The notes beneath the pieces are model-generated. The model saw nothing but the letters and a program-made list of their open reading frames with translations. It ran no database searches and was not told the DNA's origin. Shown in pieces: positions 8,820-17,516 of a stretch of DNA of 64,000 nt. The stretch is from Halogeometricum sp. S1BR25-6 (lineage in GTDB: Archaea; Halobacteriota; Halobacteria; Halobacteriales; Haloferacaceae): contig NZ_JAMQOP010000001.1 in NCBI RefSeq assembly GCF_031624495.1, positions 1,488,001 through 1,552,000 of the forward strand, read 5' to 3'. How positions within the stretch are numbered: position 1 is the stretch's first letter; each line of letters starts with the position of its first letter. The position numbers and the translations under genes were made by a program.

Positions 8820-9839
8820 TCAGACGACGGGGTCGCCGTCCTCGGCGCGCACGGCGCGTCGCTGGTCGGGAATCAGGTCGAGGGCGGGGTCCACGTCGCC
8901 GAGGACGAGGAGCGCGTAGTAGCGCAGGTAGGTCTGGACGGGCGCCTGTGCGAGGGCGGCGGCGGCGACGACCGCGAGGGCGTAGCAGAGGCCGAAGACG
9001 ACGAGCGCCGCGATTCCGAGCGGTTCGGCGACGAAGACGAGCAGGGCGATTCCGAGCCCGAACAGGAGGCCGAAGGGGACGAGCAGCGCGAACGCCAGCA
9101 CCGCGGTGACGACGGCGACGAGGAGGCCGCCGAAGAGCGAGAGGAAGAACCCGGCGACGACGTAGGCGAGGTACTGCGTCCACTGCGCCGGTATCGTCGG
9201 CCAGAGACGCCGCCAGCCGTCGAGGACGCCGCAGTCTTCGAGCAGCATTATCGGGACGACGAACGCGGTGGTGAACCCGTCGACCAGCGACACGACGACG
9301 GCGAGGACGACGAACACCGGGAGGAGCACGACCAGCAGTCCCAAGAGCGCGCCGCCGGTCGGAACGAATCCGGCGTCGAAGCCCAAGAGCGAGAGGGCGA
9401 ACGGCGCCGCGAACAGGAGCACGGCGCCGAGGGTGAACAGCCCTAACACCACCCGGAACCCGAAGAGACGGGCGCCCTGCCGCCACCGCCTGCTCCAGTA
9501 GCGACGGACGGTTACCGTCCGGTTCCGGAGCGATTCGACGAAGACGAACTCCATCACCGACCCCACGAAGGAGAACGCGAGCGCCAAGAGTACGACGACG
9601 CCGACGATGCCGGCCGCGAGCAGCCACGCCCGCGGGCCGAAGTCGGCGGGCGGAACCGTTCCGGGACCGCCGCCGTTCCCGCCGGCGGAGTACTGGGACC
9701 CGCCGAAGTTCGCCCCGGGACCGCCGACGAACAGCGTGACGAGCGCCAGTTTGACCCACGTCGTGCGGTCAACGGGCGTGAGGAACGCCCGAGTCGCGTC
9801 CAACGCGTCGTCCACGTTGTCGAGTGCGTACAGAGCCAT
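8820..9839 (-). CDS. Polytopic membrane protein, haloarchaeal, function unknown
   Basis: A 339-residue integral membrane protein with about six strongly hydrophobic segments: near 95-120, 145-170, 180-215, 245-275, 280-300 and 300-320. A Gly-rich exposed loop follows the first amphipathic stretch. The ~25-residue polar start resembles the DUF7544-type haloarchaeal membrane proteins; that name is from memory and unverified. No catalytic motif is visible. It stands alone, with its own TATA box about 30 nt before the ATG. Confidence 0.8.
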   Translation of the reverse strand: MALYALDNVDDALDATRAFLTPVDRTTWVKLALVTLFVGGPGANFGGSQYSAGGNGGGPGTVPPADFGPRAWLLAAGIVGVVVLLALAFSFVGSVMEFVFVESLRNRTVTVRRYWSRRWRQGARLFGFRVVLGLFTLGAVLLFAAPFALSLLGFDAGFVPTGGALLGLLVVLLPVFVVLAVVVSLVDGFTTAFVVPIMLLEDCGVLDGWRRLWPTIPAQWTQYLAYVVAGFFLSLFGGLLVAVVTAVLAFALLVPFGLLFGLGIALLVFVAEPLGIAALVVFGLCYALAVVAAAALAQAPVQTYLRYYALLVLGDVDPALDLIPDQRRAVRAEDGDPVV

Positions 9840-9865
9840 GTCCCTACTTGACGCTCGAACATCTT

Positions 9866-9873
9866 AGTATAAC
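9866..9873 (-). promoter_or_regulatory. TATA box of the membrane protein gene
   Basis: GTTATACT on the minus strand, centred about 30 nt before the ATG at 9839, fits a leaderless haloarchaeal promoter. Confidence 0.5.
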
Positions 9874-10082
9874 AACACTACTCTCGCACGGCGAGACTTT
9901 CCGACCGAGGAGCGGACGGCGCGGGAGGAGCGCCTCGCGGAGAGTGGCGCGTGGCGAGCGGTGAGCGGAAGAGGAGAGTACGACTCGGTCGACGACGGCG
10001 GCCTCGCGCGGGGTTAGTCCCCGTCCCCGCTCCTGCCCGCGCCCGCGCCGTCAGACGGTCCGTTTGAGTCGGTCGAATCCGC

Positions 10083-10913
10083 TCACCGGTCCGCGTCGTC
10101 GGCGTACGCTTCGAGGAACCCTCGAATCGCGGCGGTGACGTACTCGGGGTCGTCGAGGTTCGAGGCGTGGCCGGCGCCGGGCACCTCGTCTACCTCGACG
10201 GTCGGGACGTGCGCGGCGAAGCGCGCGGCGTGGAGTCTGACGAACGGGAGGTCGCGTTCGCCGTAGAGGACGAGCGTCGGCGCCGACACCGCCGAGAGGT
10301 CGACCGGCGGGTCGCGGGGTCGTGCCATCGACCGGACCACTTTCGCGAACTCCTCGGTTGCCATCCCCGGACCCGCCCCTCGGAGGCGTTCCACGCTTTC
10401 GTAGTCGCCGTCCACACCCGGGGAGAACCACGCGGTCAGGCGGACGTTCGCCCGTTCGACCCGTTCGAGACCGAAGAGCCGAACCGGCGGTACGAGGGCG
10501 CTCAGCAGGACGCGGCGCAGGAACCACTCGCCGCGGGAGCGGAACTCCGGGGCGAACGCGTCGACGAGCACCAGTCCGGCCACGTCGTCGGGGTACGCCG
10601 CCGCGTACGTCAGCGCGACCATCCCGCCCATCGAGAGTCCGCAGAGGACGGGATTTCGAATATCCAGTTCGCCGAGGAGGGCGCGCAGGTCCGCGACGTA
10701 CAGGTCCACCGTGTACTCTGTCTCCGCGGACGGCCCCGTCCGGCCGTGCCCGCGCAGGTCGTACGCCACCGTGGCGTAGTCCGTCGAGAGCGCCTCGACC
10801 TGTTCGTCCCACACCGAGTGGTCGAGCATCGACGCGTGGACGAACACGACCGTCGGACCGTCACCCCGACGCTCGTAGTAGGTGTCGACCGCGTTCGCGC
10901 GAATCGTCGGCAT
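10083..10913 (-). CDS. Alpha/beta hydrolase
   Basis: A 276-residue soluble hydrolase. The oxyanion region VFVHAS is at 24-29, the nucleophile elbow GLSMGG puts the serine at residue 94, the acid is D221 in LYGERD, and the histidine is H249 in GAGHAS. All three catalytic residues are therefore present. YDLRGHGRTG at 51-60 is the usual motif before the nucleophile. The family includes esterases, dehalogenases and peroxidases, so the substrate is not assignable. It lies 70 nt downstream of the SDR gene on the same strand. Confidence 0.9.
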   Translation of the reverse strand: MPTIRANAVDTYYERRGDGPTVVFVHASMLDHSVWDEQVEALSTDYATVAYDLRGHGRTGPSAETEYTVDLYVADLRALLGELDIRNPVLCGLSMGGMVALTYAAAYPDDVAGLVLVDAFAPEFRSRGEWFLRRVLLSALVPPVRLFGLERVERANVRLTAWFSPGVDGDYESVERLRGAGPGMATEEFAKVVRSMARPRDPPVDLSAVSAPTLVLYGERDLPFVRLHAARFAAHVPTVEVDEVPGAGHASNLDDPEYVTAAIRGFLEAYADDADR

Positions 10914-10983
10914 GAGAGGAGAGAGGCGCTTCGAGGGGATGAACTCGCGCCCGGTGGGGAAACTCTGCAGGCGCGCGTCCGGT

Positions 10984-12003
10984 TCAGCGCTCGTCCCCGA
11001 CCGCGCGGCGCGCGTAGAGGTACGCCGCCAGGAGTCCGATACCCGCGAGGAGGGCGCCGGTCTTCGGTCGGCGCTGGCGAACCGCGGTGTACAGGCTGGT
11101 GTCGCTGACGTGGCCGTCGTAGTCGCCTCGCTGTTCCAACTCGCCCGACGCTTCGTCGATGCCGTTCTCCCCCTGCGGACGCGGGGGTCGGTCGTTCCGC
11201 TGGAGGGGGAAGACCACCTTCTCCATCAGCGTGTCCATTACGCCGGGAGCGACGCGCCCGAGGACCGTCATCGCCTTCCCGCCGAAGCCGACGGTCACGT
11301 CGCGTTGGGAGTGCTCGGCGGCGTGCAGAATCGCCTCCGCGACCGCCTCGGGGGCGTACAGCGGCGGCGGAAGGCTCGCCTCCTCGTCCATGTGGTTCTT
11401 CGCGTGTTCGGGGTACGGCGTGTCTATCGCGCTCGGTTTCACGAGCGTCACCGATATCGGCGCGCCGTCGTCCGCGAGTTCCATGCGCAGCGTGTCGGTG
11501 AACGCCTTCACGGCGTGCTTCGACGCCGAATAGGCGCCCTGCAGTCCCAGCGCGCGCTCGGAGACGATGCTCCCGAGGTTGATTATCGCGCCGCCGTGAT
11601 TCTCCAGGCGGTCCGCCGCTTCGAGCGACCCGTACAGCAGGCCCCAGACGTTCGTCTCGAACAGTCCCCGCATGTCCTCGACGGGCACGTCGCGCAGTTT
11701 GCCGTAGGCCGAGACGCCGGCGGCGTTCACCCACGTGTCGAATCCGCCGTACGCCTCCTCGGCGCGGTCGGCTATCTCGCGGACGTCGTCCCTGTCGCGG
11801 ACGTCGGCGACGACGTACGTCGCCTCGCCGCCCTCGCTCGCTATCTCGTCGACCAGTTCCCGCAGGACGTCCTCGCTCCGCGCGGCGAGGACCAGACGGG
11901 CGCCGCGCTCCGCCGCCATTCGAGCCGTCGTCAACCCGATGCCGGACGTCGCGCCGGTGAGGACGACGACCTGTTCGTCGAGGGGTTTCAGGTCCGCGCT
12001 CAT
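10984..12003 (-). CDS. SDR family NAD(P)-dependent oxidoreductase with C-terminal membrane anchor
   Basis: A 339-residue classical SDR. The cofactor motif TGATSGIG is at 16-23, NAAG at 93-96, and the catalytic set is S145, Y158 and K162 (YSASK). The core ends near residue 255. The remaining part is longer than usual and ends with a hydrophobic segment LLAGIGLLAAYLYA before a basic tail, suggesting attachment to the membrane. The N-terminus binds the cofactor directly after the ATG, supporting the start. Its substrate is unknown. Confidence 0.9.
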   Translation of the reverse strand: MSADLKPLDEQVVVLTGATSGIGLTTARMAAERGARLVLAARSEDVLRELVDEIASEGGEATYVVADVRDRDDVREIADRAEEAYGGFDTWVNAAGVSAYGKLRDVPVEDMRGLFETNVWGLLYGSLEAADRLENHGGAIINLGSIVSERALGLQGAYSASKHAVKAFTDTLRMELADDGAPISVTLVKPSAIDTPYPEHAKNHMDEEASLPPPLYAPEAVAEAILHAAEHSQRDVTVGFGGKAMTVLGRVAPGVMDTLMEKVVFPLQRNDRPPRPQGENGIDEASGELEQRGDYDGHVSDTSLYTAVRQRRPKTGALLAGIGLLAAYLYARRAVGDER

Positions 12004-12225
12004 CGGACCTCACCCCCGTCTCCGGCGGGCGGCCCCGCGTTTGGAACGATAATCGAGCGATGCTCGGCGGTCGTCGCTGTCGTGCGTGTTATCGCCGTTC
12101 GAAACATGGTCTCTCGGCTCCCTCGGTCGAGCGTCAGAGCCGGGAGACGGTTAGTCTCGGGGGCCGCGTTCTCGAGGCATTTTTCCCTCGACGTCGGTAC
12201 GCCCCCTCGAACCCGACGAGACGAG

Positions 12226-12909
12226 TCAGACGCCGAGTTCGTCCGCGAGGTCGCCGAACGTCTCGATGGTCAGGTCGGGGTCGGTCTCGTACGGCCCCCA
12301 GAGCGTGTCCTGCCGGTTGATCCAGACGCCCTGCATGCCGGCGTGGATGGCACCCGGCACGTCCCACCACCCCGCGGCCGTGAACGCGACGTTCTCCGTC
12401 GGCACGCCGATTCGCTCGGCGGCGTGGCGGTACAGGTCGGCCTCGGGTTTGAACCGCTCCACCTCGTCGGCGCTGACCGTGTCGGTGAGGTACTCCCCGA
12501 GGTTCCCGTGGTCGACCATCGAGTCGAGCATGTCCTCGCTGCCGTTCGAGACGATGTAGAGGTCGTAGCCCGCGTCGTCCAACCGCTCCATACCCTCGCG
12601 CACGTCGTCGAACACCGGCAGTTCGTGGTACGTCGAGAGCACGTCCTCGCGGTCGTCTTCCGAGAGGTCGACGCCCACCTCGTCGAGGGCGTACCGGAAC
12701 GCGTGTCGATTCATGGCGTAGAAGGAGTCGTACTCCTCGATGGCGTTGCCCACCATCGCGTACTGCAGCGAGCGCTCCCGCCAGAGCTTCGATACCTCCT
12801 CGGCGCGGTCAGTGTACTCGGACAGCGGTCCCTCGACCGCCGTGACGTCGACGACCGTTCCGTACGAGTCGAACGCGACCGCCTCCACCGCGTCGGAATC
12901 GAACGACAT
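12226..12909 (-). CDS. Haloacid dehalogenase, type II (HAD superfamily)
   Basis: A 227-residue HAD hydrolase that resembles L-2-haloacid dehalogenases. The nucleophile is D14 in AFDSYGTVVD. Motif II is SNGSED, the motif-III lysine is in ERFKPEADLY, and the last motif is FTAAGWWDVPGA. I start at the ATG at 12909, which puts the nucleophile at the usual position. An open frame continues upstream to 13068 but codes a non-family, low-quality extension. True dehalogenase activity is not certain, since many archaeal members act on phosphates. Confidence 0.87.
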   Translation of the reverse strand: MSFDSDAVEAVAFDSYGTVVDVTAVEGPLSEYTDRAEEVSKLWRERSLQYAMVGNAIEEYDSFYAMNRHAFRYALDEVGVDLSEDDREDVLSTYHELPVFDDVREGMERLDDAGYDLYIVSNGSEDMLDSMVDHGNLGEYLTDTVSADEVERFKPEADLYRHAAERIGVPTENVAFTAAGWWDVPGAIHAGMQGVWINRQDTLWGPYETDPDLTIETFGDLADELGV

Positions 12910-13058
12910 GAGTGAGTTGCGGGGACACGGAGCGAAGTAGCTTGGGGCCTCGGCCGCGGACCCGTCCGCGATGCCGGTCCGCGCGTTTCCCGTCGGCAGT
13001 CGCGACATCCGTCCGTCGTATCGACAGATGCAACGGCGCAGAGCGCGTAGACCGCCCC

Positions 13059-13253
13059 GTGCCGTCATCCGAACCCGCCTCGTGGACGGACCCGGCGTAC
13101 GTCTCGACGGTCGTCGGCGTCGTCGCCGCGGGAGCGCTGGTGTTCTACGCCGCTTCGGCCGGAACCGGTCTCACCGTGTGAGAGGTCGTCTCCGTGCTCC
13201 TCGCGGTGACGCTCCCGGCGACGGTCGCCTACGAACTCGCTCGGCGGATGTGA
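13059..13253 (+). pseudogene. Small two-segment membrane protein interrupted by an in-frame TGA
   Basis: From a GTG at 13059 the frame reads 40 residues with one membrane segment (YVSTVVGVVAAGALVFYAAS), then TGA at 13179-13181. The same frame continues with 23 further residues forming a second hydrophobic segment (VVSVLLAVTLPATVAYELA) and a basic end, then TGA at 13251. Read through, it is a 64-residue protein with two membrane helices, a common haloarchaeal type. The stop could come from a single change of TGG (Trp). A sequencing error is the alternative. Confidence 0.6.
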
Positions 13254-13399
13254 GGGATGTGAACGGGCCGTCGGGCATCACTCTCCTGCCGTCCCGCATT
13301 CGACTACGAGGACGAACTCGGGCAAGGCGTCGCACGTTCCCGCTCGACGGGTGAAGCCCGCCCGGACGCTGCTTGTCTGTGCGGAGCGTACCCGGAACC
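13254..13399. other. Short intergenic stretch between two broken genes
   Basis: No supported gene. An uninterrupted frame can be read here on both strands but has no recognisable motif, and base composition is lower in GC than the neighbours. Confidence 0.4.
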
Positions 13400-13483
13400 A
13401 TACCAGTCGTACAGTGCAACGGGACCGACCCGTATTACGAGGACCGAGGAGAGGGACCACCGGTCGTGTTTTCACACGGCGTC
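13400..13483 (+). pseudogene. Remnant of an alpha/beta hydrolase N-terminus
   Basis: The reading IPVVQCNGTDPYYEDRGEGP continued by PVVFSHGV matches the start of alpha/beta hydrolases (NG-x-x-x-YYEDRGEGPPVVF-HG). The first codon is ATA where the family has ATG. The similarity stops after the HG motif at about 13483, with no nucleophile elbow following. It is a lost-start, truncated copy of roughly 28 residues. The intact hydrolase at 10083-10913 has a different sequence and is not an obvious parent. Confidence 0.6.
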
Positions 13484-14080
13484 CGCGGACGCGGCTCCGA
13501 GTCCGTTGACGAACCCCGAGAGTCGACCCTTAAAAAGCGTTCGACGGATACACAGGACTTCGATCGGACCGACGGGGGGCCGCGACCGAGAATCCGAGGA
13601 CGATTCCCTGAAGTAGGATGCCGATTGTCGTCGTCGTTGATACGCATCACCTCGCCGCGATCGGAAGCGGCTCTCAGGTAAAGCTGCTCCGATGGTGTGG
13701 TGTATGCTATCTGCTCTCTCGCTGTTCGACCTTGTTCAAGTAGCTGAAATCCGTGGCAGATCTCCGGCAAATCAACGGTGGTTCGATTGTTCAAATACCC
13801 GAAATCGGTCGGCAGAAGCGACCCCGCAGGTCGATATTTAAACGATCTCGTTCCGCGGGACTGTCTGCAGGTCGTCTTGGACGGCTTCGTTATCGAAGTA
13901 GTCATCCGGGAGAGGTGGTCGCCGCCGAGATTCCCGCTACAGCCGAGTTCGACAGGTCCGGCCCCGAGACGGAAACGTACTCAAGCATTTCGTCGAGCGA
14001 TTGATCGCCGAAGACATCGGCGAGGTTCCGACGTTCGTACAGAGTCCACGACGACCGCCCGAGTGAAATTGCGGGTCGTC
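13484..14080. other. Gene-free region holding att-like site A
   Basis: No supported gene in about 600 nt. Base composition is visibly lower in GC than the core chromosome, with patches such as TTAAAAAG and GATATTTAAAC. It carries the att-like sequence at 13711-13844, described separately. Frames in 13860-14065 read short stretches without recognisable motif, perhaps decayed genes. Confidence 0.45.
13711..13844 (-). repeat. att-like site A (core plus one arm)
   Basis: On the minus strand the core (13711-13740) reads TTGAACAAGGTCGAACAGCG and onward. Translated, it is the chorismate mutase C-terminus, LNKVEQRESR then a stop. The 104-nt arm at 13741-13844 aligns without gaps to 17081-17184, the corresponding arm of site B, including TAAATAT/CAAATAT and GTCGCTTCTG blocks. 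The opposite side (below 13711) matches neither other site. Confidence 0.6.
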
Positions 14081-15175
14081 TCAGGTCCCAGTGGGCCCCG
14101 CTCCGCGGCGCGCGCGTCTGGCTCGCTCATCTATCGGGTCTTCGAGGTCGCCCATGACCTCCTCGAAGGCGTCCGTCGAGGTTAGGAGACCGACGATTTC
14201 GCCGTCCTCGGAGACGAGCGCGAGTTCCTGGTTTTCCGTCTGGAAGCGGTCGACGGCGTCGCTGACCCCCTCCTTGGCCGGGAGCGTCATCGGCGACTCG
14301 GCGAGGTCTTCGATATCGATGTCGCCGCTCATGAGGTCCTCGAAATTGTTCGTGATCGCCGGGAGATAGACGATGCCGCGGAAGTCGTCCACGTCCTCGC
14401 CGACCAGCGGGTAGCGAGAGTGAGAGTGTTCCTCGACGAGCGCGAGGTTCTCCTCGGGGGTGTTCTCGGTCGAGAGGGCGACGATCTCCTCGCGCGGCAC
14501 CATGATCCCCTCTATCGGGATGTCGCCGACGGCCAGCGCGTTCATCACCTCCTGCCGGCGTTCTGCGGAAACGTTTCCGGCGTCGAGAGTCGAGCCGAAG
14601 CGCTTGTAGAGACCCGCACGTCCCTGCATGACGTCCTCCTCGGTTTCGAGCCACGCGCCGGTCATCTCGACGCCGAACAGCGAAAGCGTCCACTTCGCCA
14701 ACCCGTCTCCGAACTGGATGACCGGCCAGATGGCCCGCGTCCACCAGTACAGCGGCGTCGCGCAGTACTGACAGACCAGTTTCGATCGCTCGACGCCGAG
14801 GTAGGTAGGGGTCTGCTCGCCGTGGGTGAGATGAACGAGGTTGACGATGAGGAACGCGAGGATGGCCCCCGCGCCGATAGACGCGAGAACCGTCCCGCCG
14901 AACAGCGGCTCGAAGATGGCCGTGAGCGCGGGTTCGGCGACGATACCGACCGCGATGCTCGAGAACGTGATTCCTATCTGACAGCTGGTCAGGTAGATCT
15001 CCAATTTCTGCGTCATCTCCCAGGCGCGTTCGAGACCGGGTTCCATGAACTCCGATTCGGAGTACTGTCGGGCGCGGGTCAGCGCGAACTCGATGGCGAC
15101 GAAGAACCCGTTGGCGAGAATGAGCAACAGACCGGCGGTGAGCCTGATGAACATCTCGAACGCAGTCATCGGCAT
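14081..15175 (-). CDS. CNNM-domain (DUF21) membrane protein with CBS pair, copy 1
   Basis: A 364-residue protein of the CNNM/CorC-like class, implicated in divalent cation (Mg2+) export or sensing. Four hydrophobic segments lie in residues 5-140, starting with LLLILANGFFVAIEFALTR, the DUF21 signature. A CBS pair spans about 205-340 (NTPEENLALVEEHSHSRYP, then LLTSTDAFEEVM). The C-terminal CorC/HlyC domain of longer relatives is absent. It is a tandem paralogue of the next gene upstream, 88 nt away, with long stretches of near-identical DNA in the CBS part. Confidence 0.88.
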   Translation of the reverse strand: MPMTAFEMFIRLTAGLLLILANGFFVAIEFALTRARQYSESEFMEPGLERAWEMTQKLEIYLTSCQIGITFSSIAVGIVAEPALTAIFEPLFGGTVLASIGAGAILAFLIVNLVHLTHGEQTPTYLGVERSKLVCQYCATPLYWWTRAIWPVIQFGDGLAKWTLSLFGVEMTGAWLETEEDVMQGRAGLYKRFGSTLDAGNVSAERRQEVMNALAVGDIPIEGIMVPREEIVALSTENTPEENLALVEEHSHSRYPLVGEDVDDFRGIVYLPAITNNFEDLMSGDIDIEDLAESPMTLPAKEGVSDAVDRFQTENQELALVSEDGEIVGLLTSTDAFEEVMGDLEDPIDERARRARRGAGPTGT

Positions 15176-15263
15176 GATAAATCACGTGAATGGCGACACG
15201 GAAAAGCAGTTTGCCCGCGAACTGATTTTTCGTGCCACGACGAACGCCGTTTTCACGGGTGTG

Positions 15264-16370
15264 TCAAGCCGGGTCGCTTCGAGAGTCTAGTCCCGATGCG
15301 TCGTTCCCGCGTCGTTCGCGCTGGTAGACGTCGATGGGGTCTTCGAGTCCGCCCATCACTTCCTCGAAGGCGTCCGTCGAGGTGAGCAGGCCGACGACCC
15401 GCCCCTCCTCGGTGACGAGTGCGAGCTCTTGGTCTTCCGTCTGGAAGCGGTCGATGGCGTCGCTGATTTCCTCGTCGGCCGGCAGTGTCATCGGCGACTC
15501 GGCGAGGTCTTCGATGTCGATATCGCCGTTTTTGAACGCCTCGAACTGGTTCGTGATCGCCGCGAGGTAGACGATCCCTCGGAAGTCGTCCACGTCCTCG
15601 CCGACCAGCGGAAAGCGGAGATACGGGTGCTCCTCGATGACCGCGAGGTTCTCCTCGGGGGTGTTCTCGGTCGAGAGCGCGGCGATTTCCTCGCGCGGCA
15701 CCATGCTGTCACGGATGGGTATTTCCTCGACCGCCAACGCGTTCATCACCTCCTGACGACGCTCTTCGGGAATCTCGCTGTCGTCGAGTATCGAACCGAG
15801 CTCTCGGTGGAGGTCCGTCCGCCCCTCGATTTCCTCGCCTTCGGATTCGAGCCACGCGCCGGTCATCTCGATGCCGAACAGCGAGAGCGTCCACTTCGCC
15901 ACCCAGTCACCGAAGCGGAGAATCGGTCGAATGACCCACGTGAACCAGTACAGCGGCGTCGCACAGTACCGACAGACCTGTTTCGAGCGCTCGACGCCGA
16001 GGTAGGTGGGGGCCTGTTCGCCGTAGATCTTGTGTACGAGGCTCACGATGATGTACGCCAAGATCACGCTCGCACCGATGGACGCGAGACCCGTTCCGCC
16101 GAATACCGGTTCGAACATCGCCGCGAGCGCGGGTTCGGCGACGATACCCAGCGCGATGCTGCAGGCGGTGATACCGACCTGACACCCGGTGAGATAGATT
16201 TCGAGGTCCTCGGTCATCTTCCAGGCGCGTTCGAGACCGGCCTCCATGAACTCCGATTCGGGATACTGCCGGACGCGAGTCAGCGCGAACTCGATGGTGA
16301 CGAAGAACCCGTTGGCGAGAATCAACGCGGCACCCGCGACGAGACGCAGGAGTATTTCGGGTGCTTGCAT
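15264..16370 (-). CDS. CNNM-domain (DUF21) membrane protein with CBS pair, copy 2
   Basis: A 368-residue paralogue of copy 1 with the same layout: membrane part with ILANGFFVTIEFALTRVRQY near residue 20, then MVPREE and a CBS pair, and a polar tail. It differs in the loop after the membrane part (EGEEIEGRTDLHRELGS). Two neighbouring paralogues may form a heterodimer through the CBS modules, which is inference. Both lie inside the segment bounded by att-like sites A and B. The ATG at 16370 is 74 nt from the divergent Usp fragment. Confidence 0.88.
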   Translation of the reverse strand: MQAPEILLRLVAGAALILANGFFVTIEFALTRVRQYPESEFMEAGLERAWKMTEDLEIYLTGCQVGITACSIALGIVAEPALAAMFEPVFGGTGLASIGASVILAYIIVSLVHKIYGEQAPTYLGVERSKQVCRYCATPLYWFTWVIRPILRFGDWVAKWTLSLFGIEMTGAWLESEGEEIEGRTDLHRELGSILDDSEIPEERRQEVMNALAVEEIPIRDSMVPREEIAALSTENTPEENLAVIEEHPYLRFPLVGEDVDDFRGIVYLAAITNQFEAFKNGDIDIEDLAESPMTLPADEEISDAIDRFQTEDQELALVTEEGRVVGLLTSTDAFEEVMGGLEDPIDVYQRERRGNDASGLDSRSDPA

Positions 16371-16443
16371 TCAGTATGGGTCCGCCAAGACGGCGTCGAG
16401 GCAAAAGCATGGGGGCCAAACGGACACATCGTCGGATGGACAG

Positions 16444-16743
16444 ATGTCCGCATCAGGCGTCGGCGACATCGCGGACGACCTCACCGAAGCGCTCGACCAA
16501 GAAGCCGAAGAAGCGCTCAGTCAAGCCGAGCAGGTGGCCGACGAAGCCGGAGTCTCGTACGAACGAGCCGTTCTCGAAGGATTTGCGGAGGACGCAATAT
16601 CTCAGTACAGCGCCGACAACGGGGTCGACCTCATTGTGATCGGAGAGAGCGATGACTCGACGTTCGCGGAACAACTCTTCGGGAGCACGACGGAGGACGT
16701 CCTCGAATCGGTGACGACCTCGGTTTTAGTTGCTCGGGAATGA
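16444..16743 (+). CDS. Universal stress protein fragment (N-terminally truncated)
   Basis: A 99-residue product corresponding to the C-terminal two thirds of a UspA domain. It has VADEAGVSYERAVLEGFAED, then DLIVIGESDDSTFAEQLFGS and the ending TTSVLVARE. The first strand and loop of a normal ~140-residue UspA (ILVPVDGS-type) are absent, replaced by a short unrelated start. The nucleotide-binding G-x2-G-x9-G(S/T) is degenerate: GESD lacks the second glycine. It may be a pseudogene, or a small partner protein. It is divergent from the CNNM pair, inside putative element 1. Confidence 0.6.
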   Translation: MSASGVGDIADDLTEALDQEAEEALSQAEQVADEAGVSYERAVLEGFAEDAISQYSADNGVDLIVIGESDDSTFAEQLFGSTTEDVLESVTTSVLVARE

Positions 16744-17516
16744 GCCACAGTCGGAGAATCCACCGTTGTCGCGCCAGTCCGCCAGAGAACCATTCACTGG
16801 AATCTCAACGGTTCGTCGGGGGAGCGGAAACGGTGAACACACGCGGCGGTACGCGGTCCTTAGGTACCACGCTGCATCCGCTTCGTCGTGATCCCCACCG
16901 ATAGATAGACTCGTGAGCGTCTTGCCAGCGTCTGAGACGACGATAGGACGGCGTCACCGTTCCCCGATTTAGGAGAGAAAGTGCAGCTATCGGAAGAGAG
17001 GTTTGCTATCAGAAAGCCCATAGAAGCCCTGAAACAGTCTAATCCGGCTACCTGTTCTCTCGCTGTTCGACCCTGTTCAGGCAGCTACAATCCGTGCCAC
17101 ACGTTCCTGATTTGAAGTGTTCTATTAAACCCAGAACTATCGAAATCCGAGTACAGAAGCGACAAGAGGACATCATATTTGAATAAAAAATCGTCACTGG
17201 TGGTCAGCTTCAATTGCTGCTGCAAGGTGTCTACCGTTTTGACAGACGATTCACCAAGCTAGTTCCAACGTACTATCTATCTGCCCCGTCTATTTGGTTC
17301 CCTTCTTCCCACGACTGAAAGTAGTTGAAAGCATGGCAAAGATGATGGGAACAAGGAAAATTGCGACCTCAGAGGTATCCCTCGGGAATCTACGAACAGA
17401 TCAAAACGGGGGACAGACTTGTATTTTGGGAGATTCGTTTCCAATTCTTGCGGTTCGGAACCGGCCTCCACGCCCGAGTCGAAGCCACCGGACGTGTTGC
17501 TTTATCTCGGATCGAG
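16744..17516. other. Gene-free region between Usp fragment and PIN toxin gene
   Basis: About 770 nt without a supported gene, the most AT-rich stretch of the window (for example CATATTTGAATAAAAAATCG near 17175-17195). It contains att-like site B (16978-17184). Short frames on both strands around 17277-17600 show no recognisable domain. Confidence 0.5.
16978..17184 (-). repeat. att-like site B (core with both arms)
   Basis: On the minus strand the core (17052-17080) again reads as a chorismate mutase end, LNRVEQRENR then TAG. One arm (17081-17184) aligns gap-free with the arm of site A. The other arm, counted with the last core bases (77 nt, 16978-17054), aligns gap-free with site C downstream of chorismate mutase. 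By my count 54 of 77 positions match, including GGGCTTCTATGG. Having both arms, it looks like a P-O-P' junction. Confidence 0.6.

Larger units (their letters stand above)
13711..17080. mobile_element. Putative integrated element 1 (CNNM pair and Usp fragment)
   Basis: The segment between att-like sites A and B. It carries two tandem CNNM/CBS genes and a truncated universal stress protein, with lower GC in its non-coding parts. No integrase, relaxase or transposase is visible, so if it is mobile it depends on functions supplied elsewhere or has decayed. The element call rests on the flanking repeats only. Confidence 0.4.

Noticed and set aside
12912-13181. An 89-residue plus-strand frame with an earlier start than the broken membrane protein
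   Set aside because: The first 49 residues are arginine-rich shadow of the HAD upstream region; only the part from GTG 13059 looks protein-like.
13435-13905. A 156-residue minus-strand frame including LLEQGRTAREQIAY
   Set aside because: At first it looked like a transposase remnant. The same DNA in another frame reads as the chorismate mutase end, and it aligns with sites B and C, so the att-like explanation is better.
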